A DNA stretch of 64,000 bases from Vanessa cardui. Its lineage: Eukaryota; Arthropoda; Insecta; Lepidoptera; Nymphalidae. The position numbers and the translations under genes were made by a program. The notes beneath the pieces are model-generated. The model was not told where the DNA came from. It searched no databases and worked only from the letters and a program-made list of their open reading frames with translations. Within the stretch, counting starts at the first letter, position 1; each line of letters starts with the position of its first letter. The DNA lies in assembly GCF_905220365.1 (NCBI RefSeq), contig NC_061130.1, positions 13,461,501-13,525,500 of the forward strand, in the 5' to 3' direction. Below are positions 34,742-45,722 of the stretch, in pieces.

Positions 34742-35936
34742 ACTAATACATATCTAATAGGTTCATACATTAACAATACAATATAGATTTGGTAGTATCT
34801 AAAGTATGTAGTTGAAGTGGTTTAAAAATGGTTAAAGAGTACAAATCCACTGTAGAATTAGCATTATTTTCCATTCCTGGACCCTTAAAAGCTAAAGCAC
34901 GCCATTGAGTCAGATTATTGTCTTTTATGTTCCAACACATGAGCCCTTATTTATTTCGTCACAGTAGCACAAGTACAATAGCAGCAGGTGTAACTAAATA
35001 ATGGCTACAACATATTGAGACATCGTCAGGCTGGTTAAGTTCTGAGCTGTGGTGCTTTTCAATCTCTTGAGGACTTTCCTCGTGGTTGATCACGCCTCAT
35101 CCATTTTCTATTCGGTTCTTTGGTAATTCGACTGGTAAATACACTTCAGCCAATTATTTGTCCTACAACAAATTTAATCGAGATTATTTACACAATCCAA
35201 ATACTACAGTAGTTCACACATTCTTAAAGTCACTTTCGCTATTTCAATTACTTAACAAAAGTGATAAAAATAATCATATATAAACAAATAATAAACATAA
35301 GCGGTACAGTAATTTGAGTAAATTAGTTAGTGATCACTGAACTAGGATACATTATTACATTATTGATTCACACAAACACACAGATTACAGCAAAAGTGTC
35401 AATTAAGTCTAAGGCTGACTTAATTACTTATTTCAGCCTGACTGACATTTCCAAGTGTCTGTAGTGTATTGTTCGATAAGTTTTTCATTTCAAAAATACG
35501 AATAAACATAACTTCGTCGTTTAATGATTATACTTTATAGATTAACAGTAAATATGGAATAAACATGTTGTTTGTATTTAATACGCAATTAACAAAAATA
35601 ACTTCAAATAAGCGATATGTACTTACGTTATTGTGAGCTACATTCATTAATTCGTTTTAACTTCACTGTTCAAAAAAATCACACGAACTCATTGGTTTTT
35701 ATGTAACAATTATAATTCAAATGAACCCAATTATTTACATAAAGATATGAAAAATGAGATAATTAATGAATCTATCTTAATTTTATCTATATCTATCAAA
35801 ATTATATCTTTTTACGATAAATTATAATTTATTATGTTTATGATAAGGTTCGATTTGATTACAGTGTGCATATGAAATATTTAATGATATATATTGCGTG
35901 ATATACAAAATGTTTCATGATCAACCAATGATATTG
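34742..35936. other. Intergenic, nothing recognised
   Basis: AT-rich; short open frames (35086-35283) have no family resemblance. Confidence 0.4.
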
Positions 35937-35996
35937 AGATCGGAAATGGTTCAGAGATTAGGACACGTGAATCTAGACCTATGATTACGGGTTTAA
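35937..35996 (+). repeat. SINE1 head fragment
   Basis: GAGATCGGAAATGGTTCAGA, GGACACGTGAATCTAG and ATGATTACGGGTTTAACTG match the diverged tRNA-like head only. Confidence 0.5.
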
Positions 35997-36057
35997 CTGA
36001 GTTTGCATGTGTGTGTTTGATTACTAAACGTGTGTCCAGAATACATTGACAAAGCGG

Positions 36058-36235
36058 CTTCATCATCATCATTAGCCCATTGCTGTCCACTGCTGAACAT
36101 AGGCCTCGGTCCTCAGCGTCCCTCATCCAGCTCTTACCGGCGATCCTGCGAATGTCATCGGACCAGCGCGTCGGAGGTCGTCCTACATTACGCTTTCCGA
36201 GACGCAGCTTCGAACGGGTGCAATACTGATACCAA
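36058..36235 (-). mobile_element. RTE-like LINE 3' coding remnant
   Basis: Antisense: TCATCATCATCATTAGCCC, CTGCTGAACATAGGCCTCG, and GGTCGTCCTACATTACGC, matching 16983-17345 and 48636-48860. Confidence 0.75.
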
Positions 36236-36477
36236 ATACACTACAGAATGTCTTAAAACGTGCACAGTTTTTTTGTCATTAGACGTTATGTACCTGTAAA
36301 CGAGTAATATCATAGAAAACATTAAACATTAAATAACATGATGTAAGGACTTTATTGATCTTTATAAAATATACAATTTATTTAAGGTTCTTAATTGAAT
36401 AAGGATGAATGCTGTATTACTTAAAATCGCTTTGAAAATAATTATATCTCGTAAATTATATTAAATAATTGCTAGTA
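36236..36477. other. Intergenic, nothing recognised
   Basis: No supported feature. Confidence 0.4.
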
Positions 36478-36630
36478 TTATATACAAATATGAACTAAAA
36501 CTAGTTACTGTATAAATCTCGACCGCGTGTAATGGTGGCAAGAATGCTAGCAGCGTTTCCCCGTTGAATCGCAATTCCGATCCTCTTGGCAAAAAACGAA
36601 CCAGCCCTCCTGTCAAAAGTGGAGGCAAAT
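36478..36630 (-). mobile_element. LINE E 3' coding remnant
   Basis: Very close to 15343-15475: ACTAAAACTAGTTACTGTAT, then AATGGTGGCAAGAATGC and GCAAAAAACGAACCAGCC. Truncated after GGAGGCAAA. Confidence 0.8.
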
Positions 36631-36689
36631 AAATATCATCTCGTAAATAGTAAAGGGTAAAATATTGTAGTAAGGGAATTGTAGTACAC

Positions 36690-36825
36690 TAATGTTGTCT
36701 TAAATTTTCGCGATTATTACACACGACCGTGACCCCGTGACCACGAACGCTGGAAAGTGCTCGAAACGTCGGGATGTCCAAAATAATCAATATACGCGAT
36801 TAAAATCCGTTATAACTAGTTTTAT
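36690..36825. mobile_element. Penelope-like element end, uninverted copy
   Basis: TTGTCTTAAATTTTCGCG, CACGAACGCTGGAAAGTGC, TCGAAACGTCGGGATG and CCGTTATAACTAGTTTTA read in one direction. This is the reference form for the hairpin-rearranged copy at 22500-22715. Confidence 0.65.
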
Positions 36826-37342
36826 TTAAATGTAGTACACTATTTTGATCTTTTTTTTAGAATTCAGCCAGCATTTGAAAGGTAAGCGCAAAAGCATATC
36901 TTTATTTACGACATTACTTAAAAAAATAAAATCACTGTTTCTCTGTTATATTGTGCATGTATCAATATATCAATCAGGTATATAAATCAATCTGTCGATT
37001 GAAAAAAGGCCATCAAAATCTGATGTGTAATTTTAAACATCTAAGTATACACAGCGACAGACAACGTTAAGGGACTTTGTTTTGTACTATATAATGATGA
37101 TGAACTAATTATAAACTTAATCAGTGAATTTAATTTTAGTTGTGATTGGTTTGTGGTTATTAGAACAGAATACATAACTATGTATCTACGTTTCTAATAA
37201 ATACATATATATATATACCTATATATGTTAATAAATATATAATGCAGTGCGTGCAGGGAACCGGGGAGTTACCTCCCCTACTTTCCGTCACGGGGGGAAG
37301 CACGTAAAGAGTTTTACCAGCAAGAAAAAAAAAGGTATCTAG
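36826..37342. other. Intergenic with a GC-rich patch
   Basis: 37245-37320 (GCAGGGAACCGGGGAGTTAC) is GC-rich and bounded by AT-rich DNA. It looks like part of a LINE or other element, not identified. Confidence 0.35.
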
Positions 37343-37375
37343 GTGGTAGGTCTTGTGCAAGCCCGGCTGGAAAGT
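37343..37375 (+). repeat. Repeat A 5' end fragment
   Basis: GGTGGTAGGTCTTGTGCAAG followed by CCCGGCTGG: only the first 30 bp of the family. Confidence 0.7.
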
Positions 37376-37435
37376 GTCCTAAAAAAGGAAATCAAAACCA
37401 AATAACTATTATTGTCTGCTATCTTTCTATCTCAT

Positions 37436-37680
37436 TTCATCATTCTCCTGCCCTTATCCCAATTTTATTTCGGGTCGGCACAGCATGTCTTCTCCTTCCA
37501 TACTTTTCTGTCAGACGTCATCTCACAAGTAACATTCTTTCTAGCCATATCGTCTTTCACACAATCCATCCATCGTTTCCTTGGTCGTCCTCTACCTCTA
37601 TATCCATCCACATCCATGCTCAAGGCCTTCCTTACAATGTGTTCCTCATTCCTCCGCATTACATGCCCATACCATGATAT
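37436..37680 (-). mobile_element. Second RTE-like LINE, C-terminal coding remnant
   Basis: On the - strand 64 codons remain open (37465-37659). The key residues are GRGRPRKRWMDCVKDD near the middle and VWKEKTCCADP at the end, typical for the C-terminus of an RTE-type LINE. It is preceded by RRNEEHIVRKA. This is the best-preserved coding piece of any LINE here. Confidence 0.82.
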
Positions 37681-38319
37681 CTGCTATCTTTCTATTTGTC
37701 TTTATCAAACTTCAAAACATATATAAGTTATGAAACGTATAAAAAATCCTCCTTATAATCTCCTAGGATTAAAAGGTCTGTCTATCTAAGGTCTGTCTGT
37801 TTAGTACTGCCACATTAAAATCCATGAGTCCGTTAAAAGTTAGACCTACTGAAATTTCAAGTTAATATTTATTTCACGTCAACTACTAAAATACAGGGAA
37901 ATCCGTGCTACAAGTACACTCTAAATAAAAAAAAAAACATATGTTGCTGGTATCTGCCCGTCTGTATTTTGTATGACGTAGACACAACTGATTGATAACA
38001 CTCAGGAATATCATCATATTATCATGTGATCCATAAAACCTTAAACTTCGTCGATCACGCATAAAATTGTGATGTATTTGCTTCACAATACTAAGGCTTG
38101 AAGCAGACTTGGCGAAGCGTAGCGAATACTTAATATCAATCAAGTAAGATCATTGCCTATTCAAATTAATAAGCAGGTTTTGAAGTTAAGAGTATCAGAG
38201 CAAGTGGGTGCGCAAATAGTGAGCAGAAATAGGATATTTGACTGGTTTTTAAAATCCATTTTATATTATTTAGTAAAGAAAAATATCATATTAAAAATTC
38301 CATATTTAAATAGCGCGAA
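37681..38319. other. Intergenic, nothing recognised
   Basis: No supported exon or repeat. Confidence 0.4.
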
Positions 38320-38357
38320 AACGCTACTTGAAAAATATGGCGTTGCAATGGGGTCGG

Positions 38358-38430
38358 TGACGTCACTTGCCTGTATTTCGGTCAGTGGTACATATAACAG
38401 GCAAGCGAGGTTAACAAGCAGATGACGTCA
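38358..38430. promoter_or_regulatory. Nested palindrome with two CRE-type TGACGTCA sites
   Basis: TGACGTCA at 38358-38365 and again at 38423-38430 (each a perfect palindrome). Between them CTTGCCTGT (38366-38374) can pair with ACAGGCAAG (38397-38405). TGACGTCA is the known consensus bound by CREB/ATF bZIP proteins. No gene is near, and it may equally be part of an unrecognised transposon end. Confidence 0.4.
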
Positions 38431-38569
38431 TCATAAGCCCTGTCAGTAGCGTTTTGTGTCACGTGAAAAACGTTTATAAAATGCATTTTTATTTATGGAT
38501 TTTTGAATAAACTAAGTATTATTTTCAATTTTCGTTAATATTCCCGACTTCGAATAGTCAATAAAACCT

Positions 38570-38980
38570 TCTTGGGGCAAGATATCGTACGTTTCTATAA
38601 TAAAATTCCACAGACATTTTTAACTTTGCCGTTTCATAAATTTAAATCATTGGTAAAGAAGGCATATTAATCCGTGCAAGATTATGCAGACAATAAAAAG
38701 GCATGGAATTAATACTTGTGGACTTCCAGGAAGGATAAATTACATACACAGATAATTGTAATTACTGACGTGACTGTATTATTAAAAAGTTGTAAAAGAG
38801 TAACTGCTGTGTTCCTTGCCGGTTCTTCTCGGTAGAATCTACTTTCCGAACCGGTGGTAGCTTCACTTAATTGTTAAATGACGATTCAAAAGTGGTTATA
38901 AAAGCCTACCTGAAAAAAGTTTATTTTGATTTTTGTTAAAGCTTACTTGAATAAAGTATAATTTGATTTTGATTTTTGAG
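38570..38980 (+). mobile_element. LINE D with ORF2 C-terminus and 3' tail
   Basis: Frame at 38598-38670 reads FYNKIPQTFLTLPFHKFKS, then LVKKAY, a stop, then SVQDYADNKKAW. This is the usual end of Jockey/CR1-type LINE ORF2. The 3' UTR follows (TTCTTCTCGGTAGAATC, GAACCGGTGGTAGC) and ends GAATAAAGTATAATTTG with a TTTTGATTTTTG tail. Longest copy of the family in the window. Confidence 0.82.
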
Positions 38981-39359
38981 CAGTATACTTCAATTATCTA
39001 CGAATGGAATAAATATATAAGAAGTAAAGGTTGCGTATATTAGCCATTGCTTGGAAAATCTCCTTGAGTATGCTCAGAGCTGCGCTTGGTCAGATGTGTA
39101 CTGACCCTAAACAAATCAGTAATCATGATCTAAGTAAATCGCCGTCGGTCATTCAACTACTTAACGACAAGGTTTCCTGATTAACGAAATCTCCTGATAA
39201 TAATTTCTATTAAAACTGGGCCAAGACTACTAGGAATATTTAATTCGATTGATAACAATAAATCGTTGCATGGATTTTTATTACATCGTTGATAAAGTCT
39301 TCAGTGGCTTAAATCAAAGATAGGTATATTTTAATACGATAGTTGTGTAACCGTACGAA
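38981..39359. other. Intergenic, nothing recognised
   Basis: No supported feature. Confidence 0.4.
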
Positions 39360-39545
39360 TATAAGATTTTAAATTAACATGTTATTAAAGTTTATATATA
39401 TTATATTATTTTTTATATTATATAGTTTATACAGTTATTTTTGTTCGGTGGAGCTCGATATTTCGACATTATCAACGAATGTCTTGTTTACGAGACTCCG
39501 AACAAAAATAAAAAACATGGTAAATATCCCGATATTAATATGAAT
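39360..39545. repeat. Dispersed repeat B, copy 2
   Basis: Same flanks as 1919-2065, but the core TTCGGTGGAGCTCGATATTT to CGAATGTCTTGTT is inverted relative to copy 1 and is bracketed by TTTTTGTTCGG and CCGAACAAAAATA, which are inverted repeats of each other. Confidence 0.65.
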
Positions 39546-41272
39546 AACTTTAATAATTACAAATAATTTTAAAAAATAGCGTTCACGTTGTTCGGAATTC
39601 GACCGTAATAAAAATTGAAAATTCTAGAAATATATATTTCATTTTTTACATTATTTTCAGTTAGAGTAGATTTATTTGTTAATAATACTGATACAATAAT
39701 TGTCAGAACATAAAATGTTGTTTTTTTGTAAACATTAAGCATTTTATAACTTTCGTAACTACCTTATTTAAAGCTAAAATTGTGATATTTCGATCGTTAC
39801 ATTATAAAAAAAAGTACAGATAAAACAAAGTAATATTTTGAACCATGAAGTGACAAATTGTTAGAAAAAACACTTTATTAATATTTCATAATTGAGTTAT
39901 AGAATACAAAACTACCTTCACTAAAGTAACTACGGGTACAAGCGACATAATAACTAGGGACTAAGTTTATTACTGGCAAATGACACTTTTATTTCGAAAA
40001 TGTTTTGTCACTGTCTCTATTAATGAGCGCACTCCGCTTTGGAAACGTGACGTGACAACGATAAACACTTTAAGGTCCCTTACTCACTCACTTAAAGGTA
40101 AAAAGTAAAAGGAAAATCGTTCCTTTTTCGTGGTATAAGCTATTTCAGTACCCACTAGACCAATTTCTCTTGTTGTTTCTCAGTGAAATTAAATATTATA
40201 TTTTGTACGTGTTTTTACTTTACGATTTTTTTCCCGTAGGAATTCAAAGAGGAAATTACTTCTGTAAGCTTCAAGCTAGGACTTTTATTTCTTCAAACAT
40301 TCCTTGTTGGAATTTAATTCAGCCATTGTATGTTTCTTAACTGTATTTTAAACTATGCAATTAAATCATTTTCAGTTAGTATTACTTATAAGATTTGTTA
40401 TATATGCCAGAGCATGAGGTAATTAAATACTTCGATTGAAATCACTTAGTTTAGAGATTTGATTCTGACCAGTGAGAATGTCACGTCAGAAAAATAAATA
40501 AATGAGAGCTGTCAGAAAAAGAAGGATGACGGTTGGTTTTGCGGCTTATAAAATTGGATTATGCATATGGGGGTTAAAATTAATGCAAATAGTCACGCCT
40601 ATCCTCCTAGCGGTGTACGTCGATTTACCAATAACCCGGTATAATTATTTATTTCTTCGTGTGTATTAAACTCTCACATAAAAAAAACAAAGTGGAGCGC
40701 ACAGAACATTTAGTGAGAACAACAAAAAGGAATACAAATTTAAGAATGACAGCAAATTCTCTGTGTACACAGCCATCACTGACGCGACGATGGTGACCCC
40801 TGCTAGTAATAGGACCTGCATTATTGACAATAAAATCATTAAGGACTGTAATCCAGTAACAGCGACATCAAATTAAGCTTCAGAATTATGAGTAACGTAT
40901 TAAGATTCCATTATTTATCTACATTAAAAGTTTAATAAGCGTCTAATTTATTTTCTATCAAAATAAATGTACCCAATATGATTGACTAACTATTACTATG
41001 ATCTTACTAACATATAGCAGTATAGTGATGGCATGGTGATTTGAATGACCACGATGGTGACTAAACATTTATGACTACCGTCACGATCCACTGTTACGAA
41101 ATTACATATAACTATAATTAATGCATCTGAGTCAATTGCATTGGACGTGTCTGCCGTTACTAAGTCTACTACGGTTATTTGTTCGTTAGTGTTCAATTGT
41201 AGGTCAACATTTGAGCTTCGTTAGTGGTAGGATGTCTAGGTGAAATGAAGGTCAACAGGTAGGATCTGTGAA
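39546..41272. other. Intergenic, nothing recognised
   Basis: 1.7 kb without a supported exon or repeat; composition AT-rich. Confidence 0.4.
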
Positions 41273-41906
41273 GTTTTTTTTTGGAGTAAAGTTGAAGTAA
41301 ATTACAATGATATTAATCACGTTGAAACATACAGATTTGAAAGTTTAAAACTGAGTGACAGTTGTATGAATTATTTTGGTGTTGCCATAAAAAAAATTGC
41401 TGATAAACGATTTAATTTTTTTTTTTTAGAGTAAAGTCGAATCAAATAAACTTTTAAAATGAATAACATATAGTAAGACAAAACTTAGATGTAGCATCGG
41501 CAAAATTCGTAAAACCGATCGCATCCGAATTAAATACGCTATCCTAAATTATCAATATTTATTTCTTATGTGAATATGATCTTTATACAGACGTAATAAC
41601 TTGTCATATCATGTGACCTAATTTATTAGTCAATTTGACACGTCGATTTACATGCACTTGCTTTCTCGGGTTGAACTGAAGCGAGCATCTATAGCGACGA
41701 ATAGCGTCGAATGGTGCGATAGGGAACTTTTTCTATTGATTGTATACACCAGCAGTAATCGTTTTTTTTTTTTTTAATTTACCGATGCTACGTGTAAGTT
41801 GTGACGTACTATATAGATATGAAAGTTTAAAACTGATTGACAGTTAGTGCGTGAATTGATTTGATGTTGCCATAAAAATATTTCCGATAAACAATTTTGT
41901 GAATTA
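41273..41906. repeat. Tandem duplication of about 150 bp, second unit split by MITE G
   Basis: Unit 1 (41273-41418) and unit 2 (41419-41470 plus 41812-41906) share GAGTAAAGT, GAAAGTTTAAAACTGA and GTTGCCATAAAAA. Unit 1 shows the empty insertion site. Confidence 0.75.
41471..41811 (+). mobile_element. MITE G copy 1
   Basis: Terminal inverted repeats start TAGTAAGACAAAACTTAGATG and, from the other end, TAGTACGTCACAACTTACACG (both in part identical). TA flanks both sides (41469-41470, 41812-41813). The middle carries CACGTCGATTTACATGCAC. Noncoding; TA target and TIRs fit a Tc1/mariner-dependent MITE. Confidence 0.88.
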
Positions 41907-42182
41907 AACTGATAATCAAAAATAAACAAACATAAATCCTATATCTATACTCTTTGTGACAATTAATGCACAGTCATCATGTGCTCCTTCATTGAGAAAT
42001 ATTGAATATTTTTAAATGATTTCGATTAAAAATATATTACATAATCGATTATCAGTAGAATTATCGATTTTTATACTATTGACTTGACTACAAAAAATAT
42101 TTGATTAAAAGTGATATGGATCAATAATTATTATATAATAATCATTTTATTGACGTTTAAAAAAATATGTAATAATATTTAC
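41907..42182. other. Intergenic, nothing recognised
   Basis: AT-rich. Confidence 0.4.
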
Positions 42183-42465
42183 TTGGTGGTAGGGCTTTGT
42201 GCAAGCATGCTGGGTAGGTACCACCCACTCATCAGTTATTCTACCGCCAAATAACAGTACCTAGTATTGTTGTGTTTTGTAGGGTGTGTGAGCTAGGGTA
42301 ACTACAGGCACAAGGGACATAACATCTTAGTTCCCAAGATTGGTGGCACATTGACGATGTAAGGAATAGTTAATATTTCTTACAGCTTGATTGTCTATGG
42401 GTGATTGTGACCACTTACTATCAGGTGGCCCATATGTTCGTCCGCCAACCTAAACCATAAAAATA
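42183..42465 (+). repeat. Repeat A copy, full length
   Basis: Complete from GGTGGTAGGGCTTTGTGC to CGTCCGCCAACCTAAACC. One of the best copies in the + direction. Confidence 0.94.
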
Positions 42466-42787
42466 AATTATTATTATTTTGTAATAAATATTTCTTCCAT
42501 TATAAGCCCAAAAAAAATCTCTCTAATCATTACTTAAGGTACATTCACACAGAATGTGTGTATCTATGGTATTGTTTTTATCGGATCCCTTGCTGTATGA
42601 GGTTATGTTTACACCGTATTTACAGGACCGTTGTAATCCTTACTGACGTACTTGTTAAAGTGGTGTATTTTTTGTCGGATCGTTATGTTTTACTGTATCT
42701 GAAATACTGTGTTTGAAGTTACTACAAATATATACTCGAAGCTGTATTACGAATGTCGGTGTGAATATAGCCTTATGTTGATACGTA

Positions 42788-43113
42788 TAGTACGAAACAA
42801 ATTAGATGTAACATCGCTAAAATCGATCACATCTGAATTGAGTACGCTATCCCAAATTATCAATATTTATTTCTCATGTGAATGTGATCTTTGCACAAAC
42901 GTTATAACTTGTCATATCATATGACTTAATATATTCGTCAATTTGACACGTAGATTTACATGCACTTGCTTTCTCTGACGGGAGATTCTATTGCGACGAA
43001 TAGCATCGAATGGCGCGATAGGAAGGTGTTTCTAGTGGTCGAGTAAATCAGCAGTAATCGGTTTTATTATCATTCCATTGCCTTCGATGCTACATCTAAT
43101 TTGTGTCGTATTA
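42788..43113 (+). mobile_element. MITE G copy 2
   Basis: TIRs TAGTACGAAACAAATTAG and (from the other end) TAATACGACACAAATTAG; TA on both sides (42786-42787, 43114-43115). Same orientation as copy 1, about 1 kb away. Confidence 0.88.
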
Positions 43114-43448
43114 TATTTTTTTATTAAATTAAATCAACGCTGCAATTAGTAGATGCTGTAGGTAACAAGTTACACAAGGCAACCATAAACAACAATGCCC
43201 CGCGCAGAGACACACAAGGGATGTAACAAAGTTACCTTAGCACATTGTCTTTGCATAGAGTAAATAAAAATCTGTTTAGCGAATTCATTTGTGTTTTAAA
43301 AAAACAATGTCCATAAAAAGCAGCGTACCCTCGTGTAAGGGATATTTTACACGTTTTTTTTATAATATATAAAAATAAATATATTTAAAAATTACTAAGA
43401 CTTTTATTTTGCTGAAATTAGTATAAGTAACCACTAGTATCCATATAA

Positions 43449-43450
<2 letters not shown>
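43114..43450. other. Intergenic, nothing recognised
   Basis: No supported feature. Confidence 0.4.

Positions 43451-43486
<36 letters not shown>
43451..43486. repeat. (AC)18 microsatellite
   Basis: Uninterrupted AC dinucleotide run, long for a lepidopteran genome and likely polymorphic. It produces a spurious Cys-Val-rich frame on the - strand. Confidence 0.98.
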
Positions 43487-43488
<2 letters not shown>

Positions 43489-43867
43489 ACACAACACATT
43501 TACACACATACTTGGTTTTTTCATCATAGTGGTTGTACTATAATTCCAATCAGCCACAGTATAAAATCTTCAAGATAATAGATATGAGTTACCCCATCAT
43601 TGAGGCGCAAAGAACATCGGAATGACTCGGAAGAAAGACAAGCATATGTCAGTTCAACTGTGGATTCAAGTGGGCTGATTACGAATTCACAGGAACTTAG
43701 GTCATGGGATTTTGTCTATATTCATAAAAAATGTTTTACCTGTGAGTTTAGTACTTTCTAGTTGTTTCTTTTACGTATCGCATTAGTTATTCTAAGCAGT
43801 CGTTGATGTTGTTAATTTCTTGTTTAGTAAATTTCTCCTATTTTATTATATATATTTTATGTATTTA

Positions 43868-44095
43868 TTTATGAGACAACATCACATACATGACACTGAT
43901 CCCAATGTAAGTAGCTAAAGCACTTGTGTTATGGAAAATCAGAAGTAACGACGGTACCACAAACATCCAGACCCAAGACAACATAGAAAACTAATGGTAA
44001 TCTACATCGATTCGGCCGGGAATCGAACCCGGGACCTCGGAGTGGCGTACCCATGAAAACCGGTGTACACACCACTCAACCACGGAGGTCGTCAA
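43868..44095 (-). repeat. tRNA-derived SINE2 copy, full length
   Basis: Antisense: GAGACAACATCACATACATG, ATGGAAAATCAGAAGTAACG, B box as GGAATCGAACC, head ending CACTCAACCACGGAGGTCG. The best-preserved head of the three copies. Confidence 0.93.
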
Positions 44096-44194
44096 ATATG
44101 TATACTATATATTATATATATTTATTGTTATTTGTGTATTGTGTACTGTTATATTATGGGTTTATACTACCCTTTCCACTTATGTCAATATTAT

Positions 44195-44290
44195 GATCCT
44201 CTACTCAAAGGTTGCCTGGAAGAGATCGCTGCTTAGCTATGAGGCCGCCTGTTGCACCTCATGCAACTTTTGTGTAACAAAAATGTTATT
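44195..44290 (+). mobile_element. Repeat F, LINE 3'-tail type
   Basis: CAAAGGTTGCCTGGAAGAG, ATCGCTGCTTAGCTATGAGG and CCGCCTGTTGCACC: the sense form of the block at 18390-18560, a sequence I associate with lepidopteran LINE 3' ends. Confidence 0.6.
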
Positions 44291-45166
44291 TTTAGAACTT
44301 GGTACTAACATTGTAGCTCTGAGATGATGATGCAGCATCATTTGAATTCAGCAAGACACATTTTCTCACCAACTACTAAAAGAAGCAAGTTTTGGAACAT
44401 GAGAAGTCTCAAAATTTTTTTAAGGATATTTACTAATATATATTTTATCATTTATTTATTTCTACTGGGATTACATAGTTATAAAAATCTAGTCAATTCA
44501 TATATAAATAACCTAGAAGATGTTTATCAGAAAACAAAACATTTTTATCGAACGATTTGACCATTAGATGACATCATATCTGTCGATAATTTTCATTCAT
44601 TAATAATTGGACAATTATCTCACATTATCTAGGATTAATAGTCGCGAGTGTAAAATCAAAATCACTCTTTCGTAGCGTGATACATTTAAATTAATATTGA
44701 TTTTTTTTTGTTCATTAATTGAGAATACGATCGACTGAATTTTGAATATCATAGAATTTAATAATTCTTGTACTTTCTTCAAAAAATTGACTTTTGTTAA
44801 AAAATATCATGAGCCTAAAATAATATATTTATTAGCTCTGCTATTTAGAATTTGCCTGTGTTCACGACTGAGTATTTTTGTGAAATTAATTACAATAATA
44901 AAATATTCCAAGACAAACAAAAGTCGCCTCTAAGTAGTTGATCGTTGTGGAGTTCCTTCATCTGTATCTAATGCTGGGCGTAGATCATAATAACTATTTA
45001 ATGTTTTTTGTCGGAACTGAACCAACGAGTGACGTTTTAATTCCGTAGTATAAGAGGAACAAACATTGCTATTTACATTATAACTATTAAAATAAATGTA
45101 CTTTAATGATTTCTGTTAATAATTAAGAATGGTAATTAGCAAAAAGGTTAAAGTTATCACATAGAA
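44291..45166. other. Intergenic, nothing recognised
   Basis: Two short + frames (44324-44560, 44742-44933) are AT-driven, without family resemblance. Confidence 0.4.
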
Positions 45167-45250
45167 ATTCAGTTGCACTTGCCTGGATTTAAACCCGCTA
45201 TCATCTGTTAAGATGAAAAATTTCTAACTATTGGGTTAATTCGGCTCTCG
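45167..45250 (-). repeat. SINE1 head fragment
   Basis: GCACTTGCCTGGATTTAAAC, CCGCTATCATCTGTTAAGAT and TTCTAACTATTGGGTTAAT: the tRNA-like head alone. Confidence 0.7.
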
Positions 45251-45417
45251 GAACACATAACAATTATAACAAAGAAAATACGAATTTACGTCAAAACTCA
45301 CATCTTCTCGAACAGTCTCGATCAATGGGGATCTGAAGCTAAGCTAAGATATATCTCTACTCTCTATTACTAAAGGTATCACTGTATTATCGGTTACATT
45401 AATATATCTATTGTTTA

Positions 45418-45722
45418 TAGCAACAACAACAGCCTGTAAATTCCCACTGCTGGGCTAAAGGCCTCCTCTCCCTTTTGAGGAGAAGATTTGGAACACATTC
45501 CACCACGCTGTTCCAATGCGGGCTGGTGGAATACACATGTGGCAGAATTTCTATGAAATTTGTCACATGCAGGTTTCCTCACGATGTTTTCCTTCACCGC
45601 TGAATACGAGATGAATTATAAACAGAAATTAAGCACATGCATCAGCGATGCTTGCCTGGGTTTGAACCCGCAATCATCGGTTAAGATGCACGCGTTCTAA
45701 CCACTGGGCAATCTCGACTCTT
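45418..45722 (-). repeat. tRNA-derived SINE1 copy, full length
   Basis: Antisense from the AGCAACAACAACAGCCTG tail to CTAACCACTGGGCAATCTCG. Closely similar to 49996-50272 and therefore probably young. Confidence 0.94.

Noticed and set aside
38153..38425. 90-codon frame on the + strand
   Set aside because: No recognisable domain, AT-driven in its first part, and its end overlaps the palindromic block; better explained as chance.
43360..43557. Cys-Val-rich 65-residue protein on the - strand
   Set aside because: It is the translation of the (AC)n microsatellite.
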